Positions 1 to 9,332 are shown, counted from the first letter of the stretch. The stretch is 64,000 bases of DNA from Streptomyces sp. NBC_01446 (GCF_026340095.1 NZ_JAPEPO010000003.1:1054001-1118000); one strand, 5' to 3'. Numbers and translations: made by a program. Notes: generated by a model from the letters alone, not told the origin.

Positions 1-1320
1 AGCCTCCGGCGTGATCTCGACGCGAGTGTGGCCCAGGTCCAATGGACGAGCACCAGCTACTTGATCGCCGTCGCCACTCTTCTCGTCGTCGCCGGCCGCC
101 TGGGCGACCGGTACGGACACGCGCGGCTGCTCTTCGTAGGAGTACTCGGATTCGGGGCCGCGTCGACCGGAATCGCGCTCGCGCCCACCGTCGGATGGGT
201 GATCGCGCTGCGCGCTGTTCAAGGCGTCTTCGGCGCGCTCCTCCAGCCCGCGACACTCGCGCTGCTGCGGCTGGCGTACCCGCCGGACCGGCTCGGCACG
301 CCCATCGCCCTTCGCACGAGCGCGATCGCGGTGGCTGCCGGGATCGGTCCGGTCATCGGCGGGATTCTGGTGCAACATCTCGGATGGCGTGCGGTGTTCT
401 GGGTCAACGCGCCCGTCGCGCTGGTGATCGCCGTACTCACCCTCGCCGTCCGTACGCCGGTCCCTGAACGCACCGGCTCCGAACGGTTGGACCTCACCGG
501 TACGGCCATGCTCACGGCAGCCCTCGCGGTCCTGGTCCACGCCCTGACCGAGGTGCCGGGGCGCGGATGGACCGCTGGGTCAACCCTGCTCGAACTCACG
601 GGCGGCCTGGCCTTGTTGACGACTCTGGTCCTGCACGAGCGTCGCGCCGGACACCCGATCGTGCCGCGTGCCGTGGCCCGGTCCGTCCCTGTGACCGCGG
701 CCATGGCGCTCCTCCTGGTCATCAGCGCGGGCCTGTTCGGCGCCCTGTTCAAGGCAACGTTCTACCTTCAGGACTCCCTTCACCTCGCCCCGGTCGCCAC
801 GGGTCTGCGCGTCCTTCCGCTGACGGCGCTGATGGTCCTGGGCGCACCGGTTGCCGGTGCAGCACTGCGCCGGTACGGCCCACGGCACACCGCCTGCGCG
901 GGCACGGCTCTCGTCGTGGTCGGCATCGCGCAGTTGTCCCGGCTCGGTCCGACCAGCCCGTGGCCGTCCATGACAGTCGCCTTCGCCGCACTCGGTGCCG
1001 GGTTCGCGACCGTGATGGTCACCGCCACCGGGACGGTCGTCGGCGATGCGCCGCCGGGCTGCGCCGGAGTCGTGGGAGGACTCAAGCAGACGGCTATGAA
1101 CATAGGCCCGTCGCTCGGCATCGCCGTCGCTGCCGGCGCGACGGGCGCAACCGCCGGCTCCGCTTCCACGATGAGCCTCGGCCTGCTGCCCCTGGCGGTC
1201 CTCGCTCTCCTCGGCCTGATTCCCGCCCGCCTGCTGCCTCGGCACCCGGCCAGGAACGTCCCGCCGCGTCAACCGGCGCCACAAGGAAGGGCTGTTGCGG
1301 AGGCCGGCGAACGACCGTGA
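1..1320 (+). CDS. MFS drug-efflux transporter, DHA2-like (5' end outside window)
   Basis: Proton-driven multidrug exporter of the inner membrane, by family. The reading frame is open from base 1, and the codons before the first in-window GTG (base 28) encode LRRDLDASVAQVQW, which matches the sequence that precedes TM2 in DHA2-type MFS proteins. The gene therefore starts upstream and this is its C-terminal ~440 residues. The MFS motif-A region GRLGDRYGHARL follows TM2, and about 11-12 hydrophobic segments are visible. A short basic tail ends the protein. It converges on the subtilase gene downstream. Substrate cannot be told from sequence. Confidence 0.9.
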   Translation, partial: SLRRDLDASVAQVQWTSTSYLIAVATLLVVAGRLGDRYGHARLLFVGVLGFGAASTGIALAPTVGWVIALRAVQGVFGALLQPATLALLRLAYPPDRLGTPIALRTSAIAVAAGIGPVIGGILVQHLGWRAVFWVNAPVALVIAVLTLAVRTPVPERTGSERLDLTGTAMLTAALAVLVHALTEVPGRGWTAGSTLLELTGGLALLTTLVLHERRAGHPIVPRAVARSVPVTAAMALLLVISAGLFGALFKATFYLQDSLHLAPVATGLRVLPLTALMVLGAPVAGAALRRYGPRHTACAGTALVVVGIAQLSRLGPTSPWPSMTVAFAALGAGFATVMVTATGTVVGDAPPGCAGVVGGLKQTAMNIGPSLGIAVAAGATGATAGSASTMSLGLLPLAVLALLGLIPARLLPRHPARNVPPRQPAPQGRAVAEAGERP

Positions 1321-1333
1321 CCACCACGAGGCA

Positions 1334-1366
1334 CCGCACGCGACCCCACCCCAGGGCCACGTGCGG
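1334..1366. terminator. Hairpin between convergent genes
   Basis: Seven-bp arms CCGCACG (1334-1340) and CGTGCGG (1360-1366) lie between the MFS stop and the converging subtilase stop. No T-tract, which is usual in Streptomyces. Likely a bidirectional terminator. Confidence 0.4.
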
Positions 1367-1384
1367 CACGTATTCGGGAGAGGG

Positions 1385-4300
1385 TCAGAGCTTGAGGCGG
1401 TGCACACCTCCCTGGACCGTACCCACGTACAGCCGGCCGCCGTTGGCCGCGAGGCTGGTCACGTTGAGGTTCTGCAGGCCGGTGGAGATGTTCTGCCAGC
1501 TCCGGCCACCGTCCGTGGAGCGCAGGACACCACGCCCGCCGCGCGGCAGGGCCGACTCCCAGTAGCTGCTGGTCGCCGCGTACAGCGTGCTGCCCACCTG
1601 CAACACGTCCTTGACCCGGAGCGGCAGCTTGCCGGTGTCGCCGGTGCGGAAGGTCTTTCCGCCGTCCGTCGACACCTTGATGGCGTCGCCGCCGGTCAGC
1701 ATGCGCGAGCCGGTGAACTCGATGGTGTCGACGCGGCCGTCGGCGACCTTCGTGATGTCGTCGCCACCGTTGTCCGAGCGGTACAGGCCGTCGGGGGCGC
1801 CGAGCCACAGCCGGTCCGGATTCTTCGGGTCACCCGCGACCGCGGTGAAGTACGTCCGGTCGTTGAGCAGGTTCTTCCAGTTGGCTCCCCCGTCCTCGGT
1901 GGAGAACAGGCCCACGCCCAGCAGGTTGCCGTACGAGACATACACACGGTCGGGGTCGGCGGGGTGCACGGCCATCGCGTACACCATGCCGTCGCTCTCG
2001 CCCTTCTTCTTCCAGGTGACGCCCGAGTCGCCGCTGCGCTCCAGGCGGAAGCCGCCCCAGGCGTTGTACTGCACCCGCCAGACGATCCGTGAGTCCTTGG
2101 GAGAGGTCTGCAGCAGCCGGGTCTCGACGCCTATCCTGCCCTCGCCACCGGTGGTGCCCCACTCGGCCCCGGAGACCGGGAGCCGGGAGCGGTGGGTGCC
2201 CTGCCAGCCGGCCGCGAGCAGCTGGTCGCCGCTCACCGCCAGGGAGTTGACGGTGCCGCCCTGGACGCCCAGACGCCGGTAGTCCTTGCCGTCCGCCGTG
2301 CCCCGGTACACGCCGGCCGCGTCCGCCGAGACGGTCAGCGAGCCATCGGCCCAGCGGTCGAAGTCGGAGACGGTCGAGGCACGGTTGACGCCGGGAATGG
2401 TGCTCCAGGCGCGGCCGTGGTTGCGGCCGACCCGGGTGTCACCGCCATAGCTGACGTACAGGTCACCGCCGGTGAGGGTCATCCCGGAAGCGCCGTATCC
2501 GTGATCGTCCAGCGGCGCCCAGGTCCTGCCGCCGTCGAAGGAACCGACAATGCCCGAGCCGATCTCGTAGATCGCCACGACCTGGCTGTCCGCGACCACA
2601 TTGACGGAGACGCCGCCGTCCACCGAGTCGTGGACCTTGACGGCCGCGCCGAGCGTGCCGGTGGAGAGGCCGTCGCGCTTCCAGAGCGACGTGCCCGCCG
2701 AGAGGTAGAGGCTGTCGCCGCCGATCGCCAGGTCGTAGACGTGGTCGGCGGGAAGGCCTATCGGCTCGGACGCCCAGGTGTCGCCACCGTTCCTGCTGAT
2801 CAGCAGATCGGTGGCGGTGCGGGCGACGAGGGTCTTCGTCGCCTCGTCGGCGAGGAAGTCGTAGATGGGGGTGTCGGGGGTGTTCAGGGTCTTCCAGCTG
2901 CGGCCGGCGTCCTCCGTGCGCAGGATCGAGCCGGTGCGGGGGATGCCGGAGGCGCTGTTCGCGGCGTACCACCAGCGCTTGGCGTTCGTCGGGTCAATGA
3001 CGGTGAAGGCCTGGCCCGACACATTGCCGAGCGGCAGCCTGGTGTGCTGCTCCCAGGTCGCGCCCTTGTCCTCGGTCGACCAGGGGCCGGCCTTGTTGTA
3101 CTGGGTGAGGACGGCGGCCCCGGGGTCGCTCTGCGCGGTGCTGATGTCGCCGCTCTCCGAGTTGGGTCCGACCGGCTGCCAGCGGGAGTCGCGGCTGTCC
3201 TCGGGGGTCACCTCGAAGCCGTCGCGGTTGCTCGTCAGGGTCTTGCCGTCGGTGGTCCGACCGGTCACCGAGACCAGATGGGCGCCGGTGCCGCGGCCGG
3301 TGATCTCCGCCTGGTAGACGTACCCGGAGCGGAGTCTGGTGGTGACCGAGTAACGCCTGCCGTGCGGCGGGGTCACGGTGAGGACCGGCGGCTTCGCCAG
3401 CGGGGCCGGCGTGAAGACGACCGCGGTGGACCCGCCGTCGCTCGGGTCGGGCCCAGCCTGCACGAACAGCTGCCGTACGACCAGGAGATACGGGACGCGC
3501 AGGGCCGCGCCGCCCTCCGGCGTGACCGTGACCGTGCCGCTGATCTCGGCCTCGCCCGCGGGGCGGTCGGCGCTGAGGGTGACGGTCGCGGTGGCGCTGC
3601 CACCCGCCGGGATACGCAGGTTGCTCGGGCTGACCCGGGCCTCGCCGCTCACCTTCAGGCGGACGGAGCGGGTCCGGGTTCCGGAGTTGTTGACGGTGAG
3701 CTTCTTGCTGCCGCCCACCGTGTGCCGCGCCAGGTCGGCGAGCCCGTACGAGAGGGTGGCCGGGGTGGTGGTGACGGCGGTGTCCGCCCGGTCCGCGGCC
3801 GCGGCGACGTCGAGCCGGCCGGAACCCTTGGTCGTCGCCCCGTAGTCCTTCAACTGCCTCGCACTGCCCACGAGTTCGGAGGTGACTTTTGCCGGGGTCT
3901 CAGCGGGGTGGAGCTGGCGCAGCAGGGCAGCGGACCCGGCGACGTGCGGTCCGGCCATCGACGTACCCGACATGCGGTAATAGCCCGGCGCGTAAAGGGA
4001 CTTGGGGACGGTCGAGCGGATGTCGTAACCCGGGGCGACCAGGTCCGGCTTGAGGTCCCAGTTCAGGTCGGGGCCCCGCGAGGAGAACGAGGCGATCTTG
4101 TCCGTGACGTCCGTGCCACTGATCGTCACCTCGACCTTGCCGTCCGCCAGGCGGCGGCCGAGCTCGGCGTACTGGGTCGAGTCGACGCCCAGCATGACCA
4201 TGGAGTCCATGCGCATCGAGTCGCCGGACTCCATGACCGAGGTCGCCGGCGCGAGCGGCACGGTGCCGTCCGCCTTCGCCGGCGGCTGACCCGCGGTGTC

Positions 4301-5614
4301 CAGCCGGCCCGCGTCCTGCGGCTGCCCGGCGAGCGCCGGACCGCCGCCCGAGCTCTTCCCTCCGATGACGGCGAGCACCCCATGGCGCTCCGCCTCGCGA
4401 GCCATCTCGATCTCCCAGGCGGACAGATGCTCCTGGGTGTCCGCGACCAGCATGTCGATGCGGACGGCCTTGCCCTTGACGTCTCCGGCCCGCTCCCAGT
4501 CCTCCGCGGTGCCCTGGCCGAGGTCGACGACCTCCGTCGTGACGGGGGCCGCGGGCGGGTTCGCGGAGATCACGCCGCGGTACGTCTGGATCTTCTTGCC
4601 GCCCTTGTAGGTGGCGCCCGGTATGCGCAGGCCGCTGACGGAGGCCCCGACGGCGACGACGCCGTCGGCTGCGGCCGGGGTGCCGACGGTGCCGCTTCCC
4701 GGGCCCTCGTTGCCGGCCGAGGCGACCACGACAACTCCGGCCTTGGTGGCGGCGGTTGCGGCCAGGCCGAGCGGATCGCGGCCGTCTCCGTAGCCGCCGA
4801 GGCTCATGTTGATGACATCGGCGCGGTGCGGATTGGCCGGGTCGATCGCGGCCTCGATACCGGCGACGATGTCGGAGGTGTAACCCTCGCCCGCATCGTC
4901 CATGACCTTGTACGCAAGGAGGTTGGCGCCCGGGGCCACACCGGTGACGCCGCCCTTCTCGGCGGCCTTGCCCGCGATGATGCCGGCGACGTGGGTGCCG
5001 TGGCCGTTGTCGTCCGTCGGGTCGGCGTCGCCGTTGACGAAGTCGTAGCCGCCGACGACCTTGTGGCCCTTGCCGAGGGCGCCGCCCAGGTCCGGGTGGC
5101 TGTAGTCGACGCCGCTGTCGAGGATGGCGACGGTGACGCCCTTGCCGTCGGCGCCGTTGCCCGCCGGGTCCTTGCGCTGCCAGACCTGCGGCGCGTTGAT
5201 CAGCGGCACGCTGTCATCGGTGAGGATGTGCATCTTGGTGTCGGGGACGACGGAGGCCACCTCGGGCAGTTGCTTCAGCTCGGAGACCTCGGAGGCCTTC
5301 ACAGTCACTGCTACCGCGTTGAGCAGCAGGTTCAGGCGGCGCGGGGAGCCGGTGCGCAGCCCGGCGTCCTTCGCGTCACCGAGGAACGTCTTCTGCCGTG
5401 CGGCGAGGGAGGCGCGGTCGGCGCCGATCTCCTTGGCGTCGGCGGACCGCAGCCGGCCCTTTCCCGTCGCGGCGGCGGCCCCGGCCAGCGTGACGATGAC
5501 ACGCTGCTCGGGGTCCTGGTGTGGGTCCGCTGTGGCGGACTGGGGCACCGCGGACAGCAGGCCGCCGACGACGGCGGCCGTGAGCCCGGCGGTGAATGTT
5601 CTTCGAGGGGTCAT
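1385..5614 (-). CDS. Secreted S8 subtilase with C-terminal BNR/sortilin-like repeats
   Basis: Extracellular serine endopeptidase of 1,409 residues. A signal peptide (MTPRRTFTAG then a hydrophobic stretch) is followed by an inhibitor-I9-like prodomain and the peptidase S8 domain. The triad is Asp166 (VAILDSGVD), His205 (DNGHGTHVAG) and Ser551 (GTSMAGPHVAG), with a PA-type insert near residues 350-490. A beta-sandwich region follows. From about residue 860 come repeated GGxTW/DxGxSW Asp-box units typical of BNR or sortilin-like beta-propellers. I chose the ATG at 5614 because the upstream extension has no signal-peptide character. A promoter-like TTGTCT-17-TTTATT sits just upstream, with no Shine-Dalgarno. 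The divergent LuxR-type gene is a plausible regulator. Confidence 0.93.
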   Translation of the reverse strand: MTPRRTFTAGLTAAVVGGLLSAVPQSATADPHQDPEQRVIVTLAGAAAATGKGRLRSADAKEIGADRASLAARQKTFLGDAKDAGLRTGSPRRLNLLLNAVAVTVKASEVSELKQLPEVASVVPDTKMHILTDDSVPLINAPQVWQRKDPAGNGADGKGVTVAILDSGVDYSHPDLGGALGKGHKVVGGYDFVNGDADPTDDNGHGTHVAGIIAGKAAEKGGVTGVAPGANLLAYKVMDDAGEGYTSDIVAGIEAAIDPANPHRADVINMSLGGYGDGRDPLGLAATAATKAGVVVVASAGNEGPGSGTVGTPAAADGVVAVGASVSGLRIPGATYKGGKKIQTYRGVISANPPAAPVTTEVVDLGQGTAEDWERAGDVKGKAVRIDMLVADTQEHLSAWEIEMAREAERHGVLAVIGGKSSGGGPALAGQPQDAGRLDTAGQPPAKADGTVPLAPATSVMESGDSMRMDSMVMLGVDSTQYAELGRRLADGKVEVTISGTDVTDKIASFSSRGPDLNWDLKPDLVAPGYDIRSTVPKSLYAPGYYRMSGTSMAGPHVAGSAALLRQLHPAETPAKVTSELVGSARQLKDYGATTKGSGRLDVAAAADRADTAVTTTPATLSYGLADLARHTVGGSKKLTVNNSGTRTRSVRLKVSGEARVSPSNLRIPAGGSATATVTLSADRPAGEAEISGTVTVTPEGGAALRVPYLLVVRQLFVQAGPDPSDGGSTAVVFTPAPLAKPPVLTVTPPHGRRYSVTTRLRSGYVYQAEITGRGTGAHLVSVTGRTTDGKTLTSNRDGFEVTPEDSRDSRWQPVGPNSESGDISTAQSDPGAAVLTQYNKAGPWSTEDKGATWEQHTRLPLGNVSGQAFTVIDPTNAKRWWYAANSASGIPRTGSILRTEDAGRSWKTLNTPDTPIYDFLADEATKTLVARTATDLLISRNGGDTWASEPIGLPADHVYDLAIGGDSLYLSAGTSLWKRDGLSTGTLGAAVKVHDSVDGGVSVNVVADSQVVAIYEIGSGIVGSFDGGRTWAPLDDHGYGASGMTLTGGDLYVSYGGDTRVGRNHGRAWSTIPGVNRASTVSDFDRWADGSLTVSADAAGVYRGTADGKDYRRLGVQGGTVNSLAVSGDQLLAAGWQGTHRSRLPVSGAEWGTTGGEGRIGVETRLLQTSPKDSRIVWRVQYNAWGGFRLERSGDSGVTWKKKGESDGMVYAMAVHPADPDRVYVSYGNLLGVGLFSTEDGGANWKNLLNDRTYFTAVAGDPKNPDRLWLGAPDGLYRSDNGGDDITKVADGRVDTIEFTGSRMLTGGDAIKVSTDGGKTFRTGDTGKLPLRVKDVLQVGSTLYAATSSYWESALPRGGRGVLRSTDGGRSWQNISTGLQNLNVTSLAANGGRLYVGTVQGGVHRLKL

Positions 5615-5622
5615 GCCAGACG

Positions 5623-5651
5623 AATAAATCGGAAGCGAGTGGTCCAGACAA
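5623..5651 (-). promoter_or_regulatory. Candidate promoter of the subtilase gene
   Basis: On the minus strand TTGTCT (5651-5646), a 17-nt spacer and TTTATT (5628-5623) form a vegetative-type promoter. The -10 ends 8 nt before the ATG, so the mRNA would be leaderless or nearly so. It lies in the 90-bp gap shared with the divergent regulator gene. Confidence 0.45.
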
Positions 5652-5704
5652 TGATTTGGCCTGGCCCATTGCTGCCGCTGGCACACACGGGCCAAGATCC
5701 GGCC

Positions 5705-6655
5705 ATGTCCCAACTGAGCGCCGCAGGAATCGAAGCCTTCGACGAGAGCGTCTACCGCGCGATCCTCGTCCGGCACACCGCCGCACCCGCCGAGCTGGCG
5801 GATGACTTGTCCTGCTCCACCGAGCGGGTCGCCCGCGCCCTCGACCGGCTGCGCGAAAACGGCCTGGTGGGGCGGCTGGCCGGAACGCGCCGCCGGTACG
5901 CGGCCATTGAGCCGGGCGCGGCCCTGGAGTCCCTGGTCCGCTCCCGAACCGCCGATCTCGACGGCGTCCGGGCGGCGGCCGGCGAGCTCTCACGGCTGTT
6001 CGCCGCGGCCCGGCAGGGCGGCTCCGAACAGGTCGAAGTCATCACCGGCGGCGAGGCGTTGGGCCGCTGGTTCGTACAGCTTCAGCAGGAGGCGCGCGAC
6101 GAGGTCATCACCCTGGACCGCCCGCCGTACGCGCTGACCACCTCCAACCCGGTCGAGGCGACGGCTCTCACCCGGGGCGTCCACTACCGCGCCGTCTACG
6201 CCCCCGAGGCGCTGGAGTGGCCCGGAGTCCTGGGCGACATCCGGGAGTTGGTGGCGCACGGCGAGCAGGCCCGCGTACTGCCGGGCCTGCGCATCAAACT
6301 GGCGATCTCCGACCGCCGCCTCGCCCTGATGCCACTCACCCTCGACTTCACGACGGAGGTGCGCGCCGCCGTCATCCGCCCGTCAACCCTGCTCGACGGC
6401 CTGATCGACTACTGGGAACTGTGCTGGCGCACCGCGACCCCGCTGGGTGCCCCCGCCGAGGACGACCCTCTCGGCGAGGAGGACCGCCAGATGCTGACCC
6501 TCCTCGTCAGCGGCCTCAAGGACGAGGCGATAGCCCGCCAGTTGGGCTGGTCGGTACGGACGATGCGGCGCCGGATCAGCCGTCTGCACGAGGAGCTGGG
6601 CGCCGCGAACCGCTTCCAGGCGGGGGTGATCGCGGCGCGCCGGGGGTGGATATGA
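5705..6655 (+). CDS. TrmB/LuxR-type helix-turn-helix transcriptional regulator
   Basis: Cytoplasmic DNA-binding regulator of 316 residues. The N-terminal ~65 residues look like a TrmB/winged-helix domain (AELADDLSCSTERVARALDRL). A central domain contains the PLD-like sensor region typical of Streptomyces TrmB-LuxR proteins. The C-terminus carries a LuxR-type HTH (DEAIARQLGWSVRTMRRRI, residues ~270-300). Start ATG at 5705 is preceded by no ribosome site but by a possible TTGCTG-18-CAAGAT promoter ending 6 nt before it, so leaderless translation is possible. It is divergent from the subtilase gene with 90 bp between starts, so control of that gene is the simplest inference. Confidence 0.85.
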   Translation: MSQLSAAGIEAFDESVYRAILVRHTAAPAELADDLSCSTERVARALDRLRENGLVGRLAGTRRRYAAIEPGAALESLVRSRTADLDGVRAAAGELSRLFAAARQGGSEQVEVITGGEALGRWFVQLQQEARDEVITLDRPPYALTTSNPVEATALTRGVHYRAVYAPEALEWPGVLGDIRELVAHGEQARVLPGLRIKLAISDRRLALMPLTLDFTTEVRAAVIRPSTLLDGLIDYWELCWRTATPLGAPAEDDPLGEEDRQMLTLLVSGLKDEAIARQLGWSVRTMRRRISRLHEELGAANRFQAGVIAARRGWI

Positions 6656-6678
6656 AACCCCGCAAGCCGGTCGCTCGA

Positions 6679-7407
6679 CTAGCGCCCGGGGGCTTCGAGG
6701 TCGTCGGAACGTCCGGCTTCGACGCGGGGCCACTGGGCGGTGGGGCGTCCGTCGGTGCTCATGTAGTTGCCGCTGATCTGCGGCCAGCCGGCGGGCGAGT
6801 CCTCCCACGGCTCCTGCCGCCCGTACGCCGTCCGGTCCAGCAGGCCGTACGTCTGGTCCATCGCCTCGACGCCACGGCCGGTGGTCCAGTACGTCTCGAA
6901 CACCCGGTCTCCCTGGCGCAGATAGCACGCCAGCATGAACGGGCCACGCCCCGCCATCAGTGTGTCGATCGACTCCCGGGCCGAGTACCAGGGCACGTCC
7001 CAGCCCATGAAGTCGCGGTAGCGGACGCTCTCCTCGTACGGGCCCTGGCACAGCGTCGCGTAGGTGACGTCACGGGAGTGCAGGTAGGACAGCTCACGGA
7101 CCTGACTGTTGAAGAACGTGCAGCCCTCGCACTGCTCGGCGGCGGGGTGGTCGGCGTGCCACATCTGGAAGTACGCGATGAGCTGCGTGCGGCCCTCGAA
7201 TGCGTCCAGCAGCGTGACCTGACCGGACGGGCCGGTCAGCGGGGTACGGGCGTCCACTTCCACCATGGGCAGCCGGCGGCGGGCCGCCGCGATCGCGTCG
7301 CCTTCGCGGGTGTACGCCTTCTCCCGGATCCGCAGCGCGTCCAGTTCTGCCTGGTAGGCGGCTCGGTCGACGGCCTTGGGTGCCGCAGCGCTCGTTTCGG
7401 TGCTCAT
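6679..7407 (-). CDS. DUF899 family thioredoxin-like protein
   Basis: Cytoplasmic protein of 242 residues matching the DUF899 family, a thioredoxin-fold group of unknown reaction. Visible hallmarks are the central region with FQMWHAD, the cysteine motif CEGCTFF and the C-terminal YGRQEPWEDSPAGWPQ segment. Start ATG at 7407 has a GGATGA ribosome site. It lies downstream of, and in the same direction as, the ECF42 sigma/DGPF pair, 174 bp beyond the sigma stop. A candidate ECF42-type promoter is found in that gap. It converges on the LuxR-type gene. Confidence 0.85.
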   Translation of the reverse strand: MSTETSAAAPKAVDRAAYQAELDALRIREKAYTREGDAIAAARRRLPMVEVDARTPLTGPSGQVTLLDAFEGRTQLIAYFQMWHADHPAAEQCEGCTFFNSQVRELSYLHSRDVTYATLCQGPYEESVRYRDFMGWDVPWYSARESIDTLMAGRGPFMLACYLRQGDRVFETYWTTGRGVEAMDQTYGLLDRTAYGRQEPWEDSPAGWPQISGNYMSTDGRPTAQWPRVEAGRSDDLEAPGR

Positions 7408-7514
7408 GAGAACTCATCCCTTCATGTCCTGTCTGGAGGGTGCTGTCCGGAGGGGCTGTCCGGAGGTTTTCTCCGGCTCATCTCCGGCTCATCTCCAGAG
7501 CGACTTTCACCCCA

Positions 7515-7543
7515 CCGACGAAGGCGGCCCCGCCGGATCGACA
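7515..7543 (-). promoter_or_regulatory. Candidate ECF42-type promoter upstream of the DUF899 gene
   Basis: The minus strand carries TGTCGA (7543-7538), exactly 17 nt, then CGTCGG (7520-7515). This agrees with the TGTCGA / CGA(T)C pattern I recall for ECF42 sigma targets in Streptomyces. It would give a ~100-nt leader for the DUF899 gene. The sigma gene itself ends 39 bp upstream of it. Confidence 0.4.
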
Positions 7544-7581
7544 TCGGCAGCGAAGAAAGTTCGCGGAATGTGCGAAGCTCG

Positions 7582-8829
7582 TCAGAGTTCGCCGTTTCCA
7601 CAGGTCAGCTCGCTGATCCGGCTGGACAGGTAGCGACGCTCGGCCTCGGTCGGCGCCAGTTTCAGGGCTTCCTCGTACGACTGCCTGGCCTCGGCCCTCC
7701 GGCCGGAGCGGCGGAGCAGGTCGGCCCGGGTCGCGGGCAGCAGGTGGTAGCCGTCGAGGCGCCCGGATGCCGTCAGCTCGTCGACCAGCGCCAGACCGGC
7801 CGGGATGCCGTCCGCCATCGCGACCGCCACCGCCCGGTTCAGCTCGACGACCGGGGACGGGGCCAACCGGGCCAGCTCCGCGTACAGCACCGCGATCTGC
7901 GGCCAGTCCGTGCTCGCCGCGTCGGGCGCGGTGGCGTGGCAGGCGGCGATCGCGGCCTGGACCTGGTACGGCCCGGTTCGCCTTCCGGCCTGCGCCTTGT
8001 CGAGGATGTCCACGCCCTCGGCGATCAGCCCCTGATCCCACCTGTGCCGGTCCTGCTTCTCCAGCGTGACGAGCACGCCGTCGGATGTGCGGGTCGTGCG
8101 GCGCGCCTCGTGCAGCAGCATCAGGGCGAGCAGTCCACGCGGCTCGGGTTCGCCGGGCATCAGCCGGATCAGGACCCGGGCCAGCCGGATCGCTTCGGCG
8201 GTCAGCGCCCGGTGGGCGTCCTCGCCCTCGTCGTCGTACCCCTCGTTGAAGATCAGGTAGAGCACCGTGAGGACGGCGGCGAGTCGCTGCGGGAGCAGGT
8301 CGGCGGGCGGCACGCGGTACGGGATGCCGGCCTCGGCGATCTTGCGCTTGGCGCGGACCAGGCGCTGCGCCATCGTCGGCTCGGCCGTCAGGAAGGCCCG
8401 GGCGATCTCGGCGGTGCTCAGCCCGGCCAGCGTACGCAGGGTGAGCGCGACCCGGGCCGGGAAGGGCAGCGCCGGATGGCAGCAGGTGAAGATCAGCCGC
8501 AATCGCTCGTCCGGGATGTCCTCCACCGGCGGTTCATCCGGGTCTCGGATGATCACGGCGAGCCCGCGCAGCTTGGCCGCGCCGACGGCGTCGCGCCGCA
8601 GCCGGTCGGTCGCGCGTTTGCGGGCAGTGGTGGTGAGCCATGCGCCCGGGCGGCGCGGCACGCCGTCGCGCGCCCAGGTCGTCAGCGCGGCGGCGAACGC
8701 GTCCTGCGCGCAGTCCTCCGCCAGGTCCCAGTCGCCCGTCATCCCGATCAGGGTCGCGACCACCTGACCCCACTCGTCCCGGAACGCCGCGTCGACGGCC
8801 GTCCGGACCTGGTCGTCCGGCGCGGTCAT
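7582..8829 (-). CDS. ECF42-group RNA polymerase sigma factor with C-terminal TPR-like extension
   Basis: Alternative sigma factor of 415 residues, far longer than a plain ECF sigma (~180). Sigma region 2 (DWDLAEDCAQDAFAAAL) and region 4 (LRTLAGLSTAEIARAFL) occupy residues ~10-180. The rest is the helical TPR-like extension that defines group ECF42, ending in an AERRYL motif. No anti-sigma factor gene is adjacent; in this group the extension is thought to replace it. The start ATG at 8829 overlaps the stop of the DGPF gene by ATGA, so the two are translationally coupled, which is the standard ECF42 arrangement. Confidence 0.93.
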   Translation of the reverse strand: MTAPDDQVRTAVDAAFRDEWGQVVATLIGMTGDWDLAEDCAQDAFAAALTTWARDGVPRRPGAWLTTTARKRATDRLRRDAVGAAKLRGLAVIIRDPDEPPVEDIPDERLRLIFTCCHPALPFPARVALTLRTLAGLSTAEIARAFLTAEPTMAQRLVRAKRKIAEAGIPYRVPPADLLPQRLAAVLTVLYLIFNEGYDDEGEDAHRALTAEAIRLARVLIRLMPGEPEPRGLLALMLLHEARRTTRTSDGVLVTLEKQDRHRWDQGLIAEGVDILDKAQAGRRTGPYQVQAAIAACHATAPDAASTDWPQIAVLYAELARLAPSPVVELNRAVAVAMADGIPAGLALVDELTASGRLDGYHLLPATRADLLRRSGRRAEARQSYEEALKLAPTEAERRYLSSRISELTCGNGEL

Positions 8830-9170
8830 TCCCAGACCGGGCGGATCTCGACGCCGCCCCAGCGCGCGTAGGGATGGCCTTCGGCGATCGCGATCGCCTC
8901 GTCCAGGTCCGCGCACTCGACGATCACGAAGCCGCCGACGAAGTCCTTGGTCTCCGCGAACGGGCCGTCCGACACCAGGGTTTCGCCGTCCCGGACCCGG
9001 ACCGTGGTCGCGTCCACCACGGGACGCAGCCGCGCACCGACGAGCATGCCACCCCGCCGGTCGAGGTCGGCGAGCCAGGCCTGGTGTACGGGGTCCGCCT
9101 CGAGTTCCTCGTTGCTGGGCGAAACCTTCTCGTCGTCGCAGATGAGCAGCACGTACTTCACCCTGTCCAT
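8826..9170 (-). CDS. DGPF/YCII-domain protein, partner of the ECF42 sigma factor
   Basis: Small cytoplasmic protein of 114 residues with the YCII-related fold. The signature DGPF is at residues 68-71, followed by AETKDFVGGF, as in the proteins co-encoded with ECF42 sigma factors. Their biochemical role is unknown; a dimeric ferredoxin-like fold that binds small ligands is expected. I chose ATG at 9170 (MDRVKYVLL), the usual N-terminus of the family; longer in-frame extensions lack similarity. The stop overlaps the sigma start. Confidence 0.9.
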   Translation of the reverse strand: MDRVKYVLLICDDEKVSPSNEELEADPVHQAWLADLDRRGGMLVGARLRPVVDATTVRVRDGETLVSDGPFAETKDFVGGFVIVECADLDEAIAIAEGHPYARWGGVEIRPVWE

Positions 9171-9332
9171 TCTGCCCCCGACACCGCCGGCGTGAGAGCC
9201 GCGAATCGCATCACAGACGCACAGCCACCCCCGCTCCCCCCGACCACGCGGCCGCGCCGCCTGCTGCTCCGGCAATCAGGGCAGCCAACGCCGGCCCGGG
9301 CACCGGCGGTACCCGGACCGGCGGTCGGGATG

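Noticed and set aside
2192..5700. Very long plus-strand open frame antisense to the subtilase gene
   Set aside because: It is the antisense shadow of a GC-rich gene. Only its last part, from 5705, is a real gene with family similarity.
6217..8871. Plus-strand 884-codon open frame
   Set aside because: Overlaps the LuxR-type, DUF899 and sigma genes in other frames, has Arg/Gly-rich composition and no domain.
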